The translations under genes were made by a program, and so were the position numbers. A stretch of 34,170 bases of DNA from Hyphomicrobiaceae bacterium (GTDB lineage: Bacteria; Pseudomonadota; Alphaproteobacteria; Rhizobiales; Xanthobacteraceae), in assembly GCA_021324465.1 (NCBI GenBank), contig JAJPJB010000085.1, positions 1 through 34,170 on the forward strand, given 5' to 3'. Under the pieces are notes generated by a model. The model searched no databases. It had not been told where the DNA came from and saw only the letters and a list, made by a program, of their open reading frames with translations. Positions 25,791 to 34,170 of this stretch are shown piece by piece; the stretch's first letter is position 1, and every line of letters begins with the position of its first letter.

Positions 25791-27014
25791 GTGAAGATCA
25801 CGCTGGCCGATATCAAGGCTGCCCAGATCGCGATTGCCGATCACGTGCTGCGCACGCCGCTCCTGGCGGCGCCGCATCTTGCCGCGCTCACCGGCGCCGA
25901 AGTTTATGTCAAATACGAGAATTTGCAGGTCACCAATTCGTTCAAGGAACGCGGCGCCTGCGTCAAGCTTGCCGCCTTGAGCGCCGACGAGCGTCGGCGC
26001 GGCGTCATCGCCATGTCGGCCGGCAATCATGCGCAGGCGGTCGCTTATCACGCGCGTCGGCTGTCGATTGCCGCCACCATTGTCATGCCGCTGACGACGC
26101 CCTTCGTGAAGGTGAAAGCGACCGAGGCGCTCGGCGCCAAAGTCGTGCTCCACGGCGAAACCGTGACCGAGGCGCAAACGCGCGGCGAGGCGATCGCCGC
26201 CGCGCACAATCTGGTCTGGGTTCATCCTTACGACGATCCGCAGATCATCGCCGGCCAGGGCACGATCGCGCTCGAAATGCTCGAAGCCGTACCGGAGCTC
26301 GAAATGCTCGTGGTTCCAATCGGCGGCGGCGGCTTGATTGCCGGCAATGCCATTGCCGCCCGCGCCATCAAACCATCGATCGAGATCATCGGCGTGGAAT
26401 GCGCGCTCTATCCGTCGATGTGGAATGCGATCCATGGCGAAAAGCGGCCTTGCGGCGGCGCCACCCTCGCGGAAGGCATCGCGGTAAGCAAAGCCGGCGG
26501 CATGACGCTGCCGATCGTGCGCGAGTTGGCCAGCGATATCATTTTGGTCGAGGAGGCGCAGATCGAGCGCGCCGTCAACGCGTTCCTGACCTTGCAGAAG
26601 ACCATGGCTGAAGGCGCGGGAGCGGCAGGCCTCGCCGCCATGCTGGCGGAGCCCAAACGCTTTGCCGGCCGCAAAGTCGGCCTGATCCTGTGCGGCGGCA
26701 ATATCGATCCGCGCATGCTCGCTTCGGTCATGGTGCGCGAACTGGAGCGCGAGAATCGCATCGTCTCATTCCGGCTGACGATTCCCGATCGCCCCGGCAT
26801 TTTGGGCCAGATCGCAAGCCGGCTGGGCGAGCTTGGCGCCAATATTCTGGGCGTCGACCATCATCGGCTGTTTCTCGACGTGCCGGCCAAAGGGGCCAAG
26901 CTCGACGTCACCATGGAGACCCGCGACAGCGCGCATGCGGAAGCGATCTTTCGCGCGCTGCTGGCGGACGGCTATCAGCCGGTTCGCATGGAAAGCGGTG
27001 CGGCGCTGGAATGA
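25791..27014 (+). CDS. ilvA: Threonine ammonia-lyase (threonine dehydratase)
   Basis: A PLP enzyme converting threonine to 2-oxobutanoate, the first step towards isoleucine. The 407-residue protein has Lys52 in TNSFKERGA for the PLP Schiff base, MSAGNHAQAVAYHA and the phosphate-binding GGGGLIAGNA. A C-terminal ACT-like domain follows (FRLTIPDRPGILGQIASRLGELGANI). The length lies with the short ilvA/tdcB type rather than the ~510-residue E. coli IlvA with two regulatory domains. The start is GTG with CGGAGA about 9 nt upstream. Confidence 0.92.
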   Translation: MKITLADIKAAQIAIADHVLRTPLLAAPHLAALTGAEVYVKYENLQVTNSFKERGACVKLAALSADERRRGVIAMSAGNHAQAVAYHARRLSIAATIVMPLTTPFVKVKATEALGAKVVLHGETVTEAQTRGEAIAAAHNLVWVHPYDDPQIIAGQGTIALEMLEAVPELEMLVVPIGGGGLIAGNAIAARAIKPSIEIIGVECALYPSMWNAIHGEKRPCGGATLAEGIAVSKAGGMTLPIVRELASDIILVEEAQIERAVNAFLTLQKTMAEGAGAAGLAAMLAEPKRFAGRKVGLILCGGNIDPRMLASVMVRELERENRIVSFRLTIPDRPGILGQIASRLGELGANILGVDHHRLFLDVPAKGAKLDVTMETRDSAHAEAIFRALLADGYQPVRMESGAALE

Positions 27015-27033
27015 GCGCCGCGCCAGGGGCGCT
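27014..27033. terminator. Bidirectional terminator-like stem after ilvA
   Basis: AGCGCC (27014-27019) and GGCGCT (27028-27033) form a 6-bp stem with an 8-nt loop followed by TTG. It occupies the 31-bp gap between convergent ilvA and the Pro/Ala-rich gene. The T-run is only two to three bases. Confidence 0.45.
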
Positions 27034-27045
27034 TTGATGCGCGCT

Positions 27046-27933
27046 TTAGTGGAACACGGACAGGTCGTAGGCCGGCGGCGGCTCGCTCACAGGGGCAGGC
27101 TCGGGCGCCGAGGCTGGACGTGCCCGCGGCAGCGGGATGTTGCCCGGCGCAGCGCCCGATGCGACGGCGGCAAGCGCCATATTCGGCCTCACATTTGGCC
27201 TGCGGCGGGGCAGCGGGATGCGGCCGATGAGCGCCACCCCCGGAGGCACAATAGCGTCACCGCTATCGGGCCCGGCGGCGGAGGCTTCGCGCGAAGCGAA
27301 AGCGTCTGATCCGCCGCTTGCCGACGCGCTTGCAGCCGAATTGGGCCAAGCCGCTAAAGCCGGCGACGGTGATCGCACCGCAGCCGGCAGGGAGGCTGGC
27401 GACGCGTCAAGCGACGCAGCCGAGTAGGGAGCGGCCGGCGCCGAATTGGATGGCGCCAGGCTCGCGGCCGCGGCACCCCCCGGCGCGGCGGTTTGGGGCG
27501 CAGGGATCGACGGCGCGGCAACGGCAGGCGCAGCTGAGGGCGCAGGGTCCGCAGCAGGCGCGCCCGGCGCCATTGCGGCTTGCGGCGGTGGCGTCGGCCC
27601 GGCGCCCGCCGGATCGGCCGGCCGCTTCTTGATTTCAAGAAGCGGCGTGCGGACATCGCTTGCCGTGCCGGTGGTCTGGGCGGCAACCTGGACCGGCGGC
27701 TGCGCCGGCACCTGCTGCACCGGCATCTGGGCCGGCGCGGCGGTGCCGCTTGGCGGCTGGACCGTCGCAATCGGCTTGAATGTCGGCAGCTGCGGCGGGG
27801 CGACATAGGCGCGGACGAACGCGGTGATCGTCCACAAAACGACCGGCACAGCGATGATCACCGCCACCAGGATGATGATCCGCTGCAAGATCGGCGTGTA
27901 AAGCCGAATGTGATCGTCGTATTCACGCATCAC
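27046..27933 (-). CDS. Membrane-anchored Pro/Ala-rich hypothetical protein
   Basis: A 295-residue protein without a recognised catalytic domain. One transmembrane helix spans about residues 18-42 after a short cytoplasmic N terminus. The rest is low-complexity Pro/Ala/Ser sequence, likely disordered in the periplasm. Two copies of IPLPRxRP occur near the C terminus (239-246 and 266-273). Composition and layout resemble cell-envelope spanning or anchoring proteins. It lies 93 nt downstream of hemB on the same strand and may be co-transcribed. The start could be the second Met. Confidence 0.7.
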   Translation of the reverse strand: MMREYDDHIRLYTPILQRIIILVAVIIAVPVVLWTITAFVRAYVAPPQLPTFKPIATVQPPSGTAAPAQMPVQQVPAQPPVQVAAQTTGTASDVRTPLLEIKKRPADPAGAGPTPPPQAAMAPGAPAADPAPSAAPAVAAPSIPAPQTAAPGGAAAASLAPSNSAPAAPYSAASLDASPASLPAAVRSPSPALAAWPNSAASASASGGSDAFASREASAAGPDSGDAIVPPGVALIGRIPLPRRRPNVRPNMALAAVASGAAPGNIPLPRARPASAPEPAPVSEPPPAYDLSVFH

Positions 27934-28026
27934 AGCCGCCTCGTTTCCCCAGTCCGGGCGGGGGCGGTCGGTGCTGTCGGCGCATGCTCTGTCCCGAAAC
28001 GGTTGCAGCGTCCGGGGTCATGCGGC

Positions 28027-29151
<1,125 letters not shown>

Positions 29152-29310
29152 TTACTCCTTCTACTCCTTCCGCCGCCAAGCCGCCACCGACGCTCCCGAC
29201 AGTCTTAACCGGCGGAAAACGCACGGCCGGCGCAGCGTTGACGGCCTTTGGCCGCCCCGTTATCGCTCTGCCCGGGCATGCGCTCTCCCGACCTTATCCT
29301 TTGCTGAGCG

Positions 29311-29817
29311 ATGGACAAACCGGTCACCACTCCAGTCACACCGGCAACGCCCGCCCGGATCACGGTGAGCGACACGCCGCAGCTGCGCCCGACGCGGCCA
29401 AGCGACATGCTGGAACCGGTGCGGGTCAGCCGCGGCAGCGCGGCGGGCACTTGGACCGAATATCTGGTCCTATTCCTGCGCATCATGGCCGCAGTCTCCA
29501 TGATCAAGGGCATCTATCACTGGTCCCAAGTGCTCGGCATCGGCGCGCGCCACGATGAGGGCTTCGAGACGCACACCATCGCCTGGCAGACCGCGACCGT
29601 GTTCTTTGCCGTGCTCGATCTCGTCGCCGCGGTCGGCCTTTGGCTCGCCGCCGCCTGGGGTGCTGTCGTGTGGCTGACTTCCGTGATCTCGATGGCCGCG
29701 GTCGAATTGTTCTTCCCCGCTGTCTATGGCGGCAGCGTTTTCATCGTTCTGATCGAAGCGATGCTGCTTGGCACCTATCTGTATTTGGCTATTGCGGCGG
29801 CGAGGGAGCGGCCCTAG
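29311..29817 (+). CDS. DUF6163-like integral membrane protein
   Basis: A 168-residue protein with a ~48-residue polar, Pro/Thr-rich N terminus. Four predicted membrane helices follow (about 50-68, 90-112, 115-136, 142-163). The stretch WTEYLVLFLRIMAAVSMIKGIYHW leads the membrane part, with AWQTATVFFAVLDLVAAVGLWLAAAWG in the second helix. It resembles the Rhizobiales protein annotated DUF6163 next to hemB; I recall that association but cannot verify it here. Function is unknown. The 204-bp space to hemB should carry both promoters. Confidence 0.7.
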   Translation: MDKPVTTPVTPATPARITVSDTPQLRPTRPSDMLEPVRVSRGSAAGTWTEYLVLFLRIMAAVSMIKGIYHWSQVLGIGARHDEGFETHTIAWQTATVFFAVLDLVAAVGLWLAAAWGAVVWLTSVISMAAVELFFPAVYGGSVFIVLIEAMLLGTYLYLAIAAARERP

Positions 29818-29830
29818 TGACTGCTTCGTC

Positions 29831-29919
29831 CGCTCGTTCCGGCGCAAGCGGGAGGCCGGCGGCTCGCTGATGCCGTTCCGGCAGCGTCTCCTGGATTCCC
29901 GCTTGCGCGGGGACGAGCG
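29831..29919. repeat. Palindromic intergenic element (CCCGCTTGCGCGGG type)
   Basis: Imperfect inverted arms 29831-29853 (CGCTCGTTCCGGCGCAAGCG...) and 29897-29919 (TCCCGCTTGCGCGGGGACGA...) bracket a 43-bp centre containing CTGGATT. This matches a common element in Bradyrhizobium-like genomes (from memory). It lies between the convergent DUF6163-like and molybdenum-hydroxylase genes and could act as a terminator for both. Confidence 0.65.
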
Positions 29920-29927
29920 GGGCTTGT

Positions 29928-32267
29928 TCATGAGCGTTTCTGATACACACCGACTCCCGCCTTCCGCAGCGCCGCCCGGATCCGCTGCGGTGTGGCCGGC
30001 ATTTCGTCGATCGCGACGCCGAACGGCGCGAGCGCATCGTTCACTGCATTAATGACCGCGGCCGGCGCGCCGATGGCGCCGCCTTCGCCCAGGCCCTTGG
30101 CGCCCGTCACGGAAGAGGCGGCCGGCGTCTCGATGTGATGCAGGTCGATCGCCGGGATCTCATGCGCGGTGGGCGGCGTGTAATCGGCAAGGGTCGCGGT
30201 CGCGATATTGCCGAGGGCGTCATAGACGATCTCTTCGAACAGCGCGTTGCCGATGCCCTGCGCGATGCCGCCATGCACCTGGCCGTCGGCGATCAGCGGA
30301 TTGATGATGCGGCCGGCGTCCTCTACCGCCAGGAATTTTTCCAGCCGCACCCCGCCGGTCTCGATATCGACCTCGACAACGGCGACATGGCAGGCGTTCG
30401 AGAACGTGCCCGGCGGATCGTAGAACGCGCTCTCGCTCAGGCCCGGCGTGATCTCGCCCTTGAAGCGATGGGTCTGGTGATAGGCGGCGCGCGCGAGCTC
30501 CGCGATGGTAACCGCCCGATCGGTGCCCAAAACCTTGGCGCTGCCGTCGTGCAGCACGATGTCCTCGGGCGCCGCTTCCAGAACGTGACTGGCGATGGCG
30601 AGCAGTTTTTTGCGGATCTTCTGCGCCGCCATCAGCGTCGCGCCGCCGGCAATCACCAGCGAGCGGCTGGCAAAGGTGCCCCAGCCATAGGGCGTGCGGT
30701 CGGTATCGCCGTGCACCACGCGCACGTTTGCCGGCGCCACGCCCAGGGCGTCGGCGACGATTTGCGCAAGCGTGGTCGGCAGCCCTTGCCCGTGCGGGCT
30801 CGCGCCGATGCGCGCCTCGACGAGGCCGGACGGATCCATGACGATCTCGACCGTCTCCCAGCCGGGTGTCACCTCCATGCCGCGCGCGGCGAAAGCCGGG
30901 CTGCCATAGCCGGTGCGCTCCGAAAACGTCGCAAAGCCTATTCCCAAAAAACGCGTTTCGGCGCGCGCCTTGATCTGCCGCGCGCGAAACGCCGGCAGAT
31001 CGATAAGCGCGGCGGCCTGTTCCAGCGTCGCGATATAACTGCCCTCGTCGAAGACAAGCCCGGTCGCCGAGGTCGCCGGGAATCTCTGGATGAGATTGCG
31101 CCGGCGGATCTCGACCGGATCGATGCCGAATTCCGCCGCGGCCTTGTCCATCAGGCGCTCGACGGCGAAGGTGATCACCGGGCGCGACACGCCGCGATAG
31201 GGCGCCATGGTGCAGGTATGCGTTGCGACGCCGCGGGCGCGGCAGGAATAGGCCGCGAAATCGTATGGGCCGGGCAGTTCGGCCATGGCCATCAGCGGCT
31301 CGACGCCGCAGGTGGTCGGGTAGCACGAATAGGCGCCGATATTGGCGACGACATCCGCGGATAACGCGACGAGCTTGCCGTTCGCGTCAAAGGCGCCGTC
31401 GAGCTCGACATACTGATCGCGGCTGTGAAAGGCTGCGATCAGATTCTCGCGGCGATCCTCGTGCCAGGCGACGCCGGTGCGCAGCCTTTGCGCAAGCCAC
31501 ACCAGCACGACATATTCGCCCGGCAGCGACATCTTCTGCCCAAAGCCGCCGCCGACATCGGGCGCGATCACGCGCAGCGCGGATTCAGGCATGTCCAGCA
31601 CGTCGGCAATCGCCGTACGCATCAGATGCGGCATCTGCGTGGCGCAGGTGAGCGTGACGCGACCGCTCGCCGAATCGAAGGCGGCATGCGCGACGCGCGC
31701 TTCAAGCGGGGTGGCGTTCTGCCGGTGCGAGCGGGCGGACACGCGCACGCGGCGCGCCGCGCCGGCGAGCGCGGCTTCGAAATTCTGAGTCGTGACGGTG
31801 CCGTCAACGATGACGTTTGTTGCATGCACGCGCGGCGCATCGAGCGACAGCGCCTCGCGCGCGTCCATCACGGCTTGCGTCTCCTCGATCTCGACCTCGA
31901 CCGCCTCGGCGATGTCTTCGGCTTGCGCGGCGCTCCCGGCATAGACGGCGGCGATCGGCTCGCCGACAAAGCGCAGGACGCTCTCGGCCAAAATTGGCTG
32001 CGCGATCGGCTGATAATTGAATTTGTGCAGCATCGGCCGGATCGGCCGGGCGTTGAGGTCGGCGGCGCGGATGAGATTCGCACCGTCGGGCGCGTGGATA
32101 TTCTTGATGCGGCCGGATGCGACGGGGCTGCGCACAAAGCGCACATAGAATGCGGCGGGGAGATCGGCGGAAAACCGGCCGCGCCCTTGCACGAGGGCAG
32201 GATCTTCGAGCCGCCGCAGCGCGCGCCCCACCCATTTCAGTCCTGAGCCGGCGGTGGCGGCGCTCAT
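29928..32267 (-). CDS. Xanthine dehydrogenase/CO dehydrogenase-family molybdopterin-binding subunit
   Basis: The large catalytic subunit of a molybdenum hydroxylase, 779 residues. Family landmarks are [19 protein letters not shown] at the N terminus, [25 protein letters not shown] at the position of the AYRGxGR/CoxL active-site loop, and [34 protein letters not shown] and [15 protein letters not shown], with the Glu that faces Mo, complete the set. The loop lacks the AYxCSFR of true form-I CO dehydrogenase, so the substrate is more likely an aldehyde, purine or N-heterocycle. No [2Fe-2S] or FAD subunit gene lies in this window. The start excludes an upstream extension that runs into a repeat element. 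Confidence 0.88.
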   Translation of the reverse strand: MSAATAGSGLKWVGRALRRLEDPALVQGRGRFSADLPAAFYVRFVRSPVASGRIKNIHAPDGANLIRAADLNARPIRPMLHKFNYQPIAQPILAESVLRFVGEPIAAVYAGSAAQAEDIAEAVEVEIEETQAVMDAREALSLDAPRVHATNVIVDGTVTTQNFEAALAGAARRVRVSARSHRQNATPLEARVAHAAFDSASGRVTLTCATQMPHLMRTAIADVLDMPESALRVIAPDVGGGFGQKMSLPGEYVVLVWLAQRLRTGVAWHEDRRENLIAAFHSRDQYVELDGAFDANGKLVALSADVVANIGAYSCYPTTCGVEPLMAMAELPGPYDFAAYSCRARGVATHTCTMAPYRGVSRPVITFAVERLMDKAAAEFGIDPVEIRRRNLIQRFPATSATGLVFDEGSYIATLEQAAALIDLPAFRARQIKARAETRFLGIGFATFSERTGYGSPAFAARGMEVTPGWETVEIVMDPSGLVEARIGASPHGQGLPTTLAQIVADALGVAPANVRVVHGDTDRTPYGWGTFASRSLVIAGGATLMAAQKIRKKLLAIASHVLEAAPEDIVLHDGSAKVLGTDRAVTIAELARAAYHQTHRFKGEITPGLSESAFYDPPGTFSNACHVAVVEVDIETGGVRLEKFLAVEDAGRIINPLIADGQVHGGIAQGIGNALFEEIVYDALGNIATATLADYTPPTAHEIPAIDLHHIETPAASSVTGAKGLGEGGAIGAPAAVINAVNDALAPFGVAIDEMPATPQRIRAALRKAGVGVYQKRS

Positions 32268-32293
32268 CGGCGCGGCTCCGCATGAACCGGTGC

Positions 32294-32389
32294 CGTCATT
32301 GCGAGGAGCAAAGCGACGAAGTAATCGAGAGCCACGCGCGCCGAGCTTGCGGCACACTTCTGGATTGCTTCGCTTCGCTCGCAATGACG
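32294..32389. repeat. Palindromic intergenic element (CGTCATTGCGAG type)
   Basis: Arms CGTCATTGCGAG (32294-32305) and CTCGCAATGACG (32378-32389) are perfect 12-bp reverse complements, with inner GCGACGAAGTAATC and GGATTGCTTCGC partly pairing. The element is widespread in Bradyrhizobium-like intergenic DNA (from memory). It begins 26 nt upstream of the Mo-hydroxylase start codon and is read through in frame, so it falsely lengthens that open frame. Confidence 0.75.
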
Positions 32390-32402
32390 CATGAATCTCA
32401 TC

Positions 32403-33461
32403 TCAAAACCGCGGCGGGGCGCCGGCAAAGGCCTGGCCGATCACGTTCGCGAGGTCCGCCTTCGTCACCGGGCGCGGATGGGTGATCTTCGCCGCCGACA
32501 CCACTTCGACCGCCTTGTCGATGTCGGTCTCCTTCATGCCGAGTTGTTTGAACCCGGTCGGCAGGCCGAGCCGGATCAGGAGATCGTAGAGCCCGCGCGC
32601 CGCGTCAGGGACACCGAGCGCGCGCGTGATGCGCGCCATGGCGTCGGGCGCGGCGCCGGCATTGAAGCCGATCGCATAGGGCGTGGCGATCGCATGCGCC
32701 TGCGCGTGTTCGAGATTGAACCATTGCCGCAGACGCTGCGCGAGCGCGTGTTCGAGCCCGACGGCGGCGCGGAAATGCGCGGCGAGCCAGGCGCCGTAGA
32801 GCGCGTCACTGCGCGCGGCAAGGTCGCGCGGATCCTCGACGATCTTCGGCAGGCTCCGGCCAAGGAGCCTGATCGCCTCCTCGGCCAGCGTCTGCACCAC
32901 GGGATTGGTATCGATGCCGTAGAGACTCTCGACCGCATGCGCCATGGCATTCATACCGCTTGCCGCCGAGACGCGCGGGGGCAGATCGAGCGTCAGCTGC
33001 GGATCGTAGATCGCGGTTGCGGGCAGCGCTTCTGGGCCGTCGCCGGCAACGCGGTTCTCGGCGACGCCGATGTACCAGCGCGCCGCCATTTCCGAGCCGG
33101 AATAAGTGGTGACGACGGCGATGTAGGGGAGCCTGGTTGTCGCCGCCGCGGCCTTGGCAAGTCCGATCGGCGAGCCGCCGCCGACCACGACAAAGCCGTC
33201 GGCATTCTGCGTGTTGATCGCGGCGAGGATTTGTTCGAACGCCTCGCGCGGCATGTTCTGCCCGCCGGCGTCGCAAAAGCCGACAATACGCTCATCGATC
33301 GGCGCGACCACACGCCTGGCGAAGTCCGCGCGCGTCTTCGAGCACAACACGAGGAGCCGCGTCATCTTGTGGCGGTCGGCCTCATCGCGCAGCGCGCCTG
33401 CCGCGCCCGCGCCAAACACGATGCGCGCCGCTTCGGAACGGTAGGTGAAGGTTGCGATCAT
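32403..33461 (-). CDS. Maleylacetate reductase-like iron-containing alcohol dehydrogenase
   Basis: A 352-residue NAD(P)H-dependent dehydrogenase. VVVGGGSPIGLAK (91-103) is the cofactor-binding GGGS loop and VTTYSGSEM the next conserved block. GMNAMAHAVESLYG (H175), GLEHALAQ (H238) and LEHAQAHAIATP (H252, H256) provide metal-site histidines. It resembles maleylacetate reductases, which reduce maleylacetate to 3-oxoadipate in chloroaromatic and resorcinol degradation. It lacks some of the family's usual HKLCHTLGG motif, reading HALAQRLRQ instead. No other ring-cleavage gene is visible, so the physiological substrate is uncertain. It is upstream of the Mo-hydroxylase gene on the same strand, 135 nt away. 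Confidence 0.8.
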   Translation of the reverse strand: MIATFTYRSEAARIVFGAGAAGALRDEADRHKMTRLLVLCSKTRADFARRVVAPIDERIVGFCDAGGQNMPREAFEQILAAINTQNADGFVVVGGGSPIGLAKAAAATTRLPYIAVVTTYSGSEMAARWYIGVAENRVAGDGPEALPATAIYDPQLTLDLPPRVSAASGMNAMAHAVESLYGIDTNPVVQTLAEEAIRLLGRSLPKIVEDPRDLAARSDALYGAWLAAHFRAAVGLEHALAQRLRQWFNLEHAQAHAIATPYAIGFNAGAAPDAMARITRALGVPDAARGLYDLLIRLGLPTGFKQLGMKETDIDKAVEVVSAAKITHPRPVTKADLANVIGQAFAGAPPRF

Positions 33462-33586
33462 CGCTCATCCTTAGCGTGCCGGGCGCAAGGCGTCATCCCA
33501 CACGCGTCATCAACGGACTTGACCGGGTGGTCCCTGCCGAAGTGCGACAGGGTAAACCAGACGGATCAATTGGCGGCCCCGCACGG

Positions 33587-33645
33587 ATTGCCGGGTCATA
33601 AGCGAACGAAGCGACGCCGTTCTTCGGCCGGCCATGCCCGGCAAT
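33587..33645. repeat. Palindromic intergenic element (ATTGCCGGG...CCCGGCAAT)
   Basis: ATTGCCGGG (33587-33595) and CCCGGCAAT (33637-33645) are perfect 9-bp arms; GAACG/CGTTC forms an inner stem. It lies in the 217 bp between the small Cys-rich gene and the maleylacetate reductase gene. Elements with ATTGCCGGGTCA arms are frequent in Bradyrhizobium-like genomes (from memory). Confidence 0.65.
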
Positions 33646-33678
33646 GACGAAAATAGAGCGCTCGGGGGAGGATCGATA

Positions 33679-34026
33679 TTACAGCCGCGCGATGGTATCG
33701 GGCGGCGTGTGGCGCATCTGGTATTCGGCGTGGTTGGCCGGCGGAATCTTGCTCGCGCCGCCGGCAATGACCTGCGCCCAGATCTTTCTCTGTCGGTGCC
33801 GCGGAATATCGCTCCAGACCCGTCGCATGCAGGCGCGCGAATCGCCCGCGCAGCGGCGATGGCGGCGGCAGCGCCCGGTGGCACAGGTCTTCCACAGTTC
33901 GAGGATGTCGCAATAGAGCCGGCGCACCGCATCGCGCGCCGCGTCGCTGCGCGCCTGCTGCTGCTCCGGCGTGTAGCGCTTGTTGAGATGGCCGCGGTTG
34001 GCCGGTTTGTTACGCCATGTCGGCAT
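33679..34026 (-). CDS. Small basic Cys-rich protein, function unknown
   Basis: A 115-residue, strongly basic protein with no signal peptide. The N-terminal half (NKPANRGHLNKRYTPEQQQARSDAA) is polar and predicted helical. A cysteine cluster follows with C39, C48, C53, C59 and C66 in the pattern C-x4-C-x5-C-x6-C, which could bind zinc. I have a general memory of similar CRRxRRC proteins in Rhizobiales without known function. The start is set by AAGGAG six bases upstream; a longer frame to 34113 lacks such a site. Nucleic-acid binding is a guess from the charge and the cysteine pattern. Confidence 0.72.
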   Translation of the reverse strand: MPTWRNKPANRGHLNKRYTPEQQQARSDAARDAVRRLYCDILELWKTCATGRCRRHRRCAGDSRACMRRVWSDIPRHRQRKIWAQVIAGGASKIPPANHAEYQMRHTPPDTIARL

Positions 34027-34170
34027 GGGAGTCTCCTTAGGTTTCGCCGTGATGAATAAAGCACCGTCCTCGCGCCGCGTTTGTGCGGGCAAGCTTTTTG
34101 CCGCCACGAACACGCCAGTCCAAACGCCAGTGCGAAAGAATCCGCCTCGACAGATACGGAAGGGAGGCAG

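Noticed and set aside
32268-32384. N-terminal extension of the Mo-hydroxylase
   Set aside because: It translates the CGTCATTGCGAG palindromic element; the family N terminus begins at [15 protein letters not shown].

Overview
The window is a GC-rich alphaproteobacterial chromosome segment. Gene content and order (slt/dapA, mscL, smpB, a NYN protein with a uracil-DNA glycosylase, rpoZ-rsh-pdxJ-acpS-lepB-rnc-era-recO, parC, bpt, an RDD protein, ilvA, hemB with a DUF6163-like gene) point to Hyphomicrobiales (Rhizobiales), probably near Nitrobacteraceae/Xanthobacteraceae. Several kinds of intergenic palindrome familiar from that group support this. The placement rests on recognised families and motifs, not on a database search.

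Layout. (1) 1-2375: a minus-strand lytic transglycosylase, with a palindromic element beyond its stop. (2) 2513-6178: four accessory genes (methyltransferase-like, sulfotransferase, GT8-like glycosyltransferase, TIGR04325-type methyltransferase) that look like a surface-glycan decoration islet between slt and dapA. (3) 6412-9282: dapA, mscL, smpB, a VOC protein and a BCP-like peroxiredoxin. (4) 9322-10643: a minus-strand NYN RNase-like gene followed by a type-5 uracil-DNA glycosylase. (5) 10644-11163: about 520 bp of non-coding DNA with repeats and a hairpin, leading into rpoZ. (6) 11164-18814: a compact housekeeping run on the plus strand (rpoZ, rsh, pdxJ, acpS, lepB, rnc, era, recO), with stop/start overlaps at pdxJ/acpS, lepB/rnc and rnc/era. 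(7) 18928-21828: a small secreted Trp/His-rich protein, divergent from parC. (8) 22115-23812: a membrane adenylate cyclase with a haem-anchor-like domain and a [2Fe-2S] domain, of the S. meliloti CyaC type. (9) 23818-29817: bpt with a COG4315 protein, an RDD protein, threonine dehydratase, a Pro/Ala-rich membrane protein, hemB and a DUF6163-like protein. (10) 29928-34026: a molybdenum hydroxylase large subunit with no partner subunits in view, a maleylacetate-reductase-like dehydrogenase and a small basic Cys-rich protein, separated by three palindromic elements.

Most of the window is conserved core metabolism and information processing. The parts that deserve attention are the glycan islet, the redox-sensing cyclase, the Trp/His-rich secreted protein, the long leader upstream of rpoZ and the set of mobile-looking palindromes. 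I found no tRNA, rRNA, CRISPR array, prophage, IS element or toxin/antitoxin pair. No previously undescribed multi-gene system is clearly present; the four-gene islet is the best candidate for something locus-specific.
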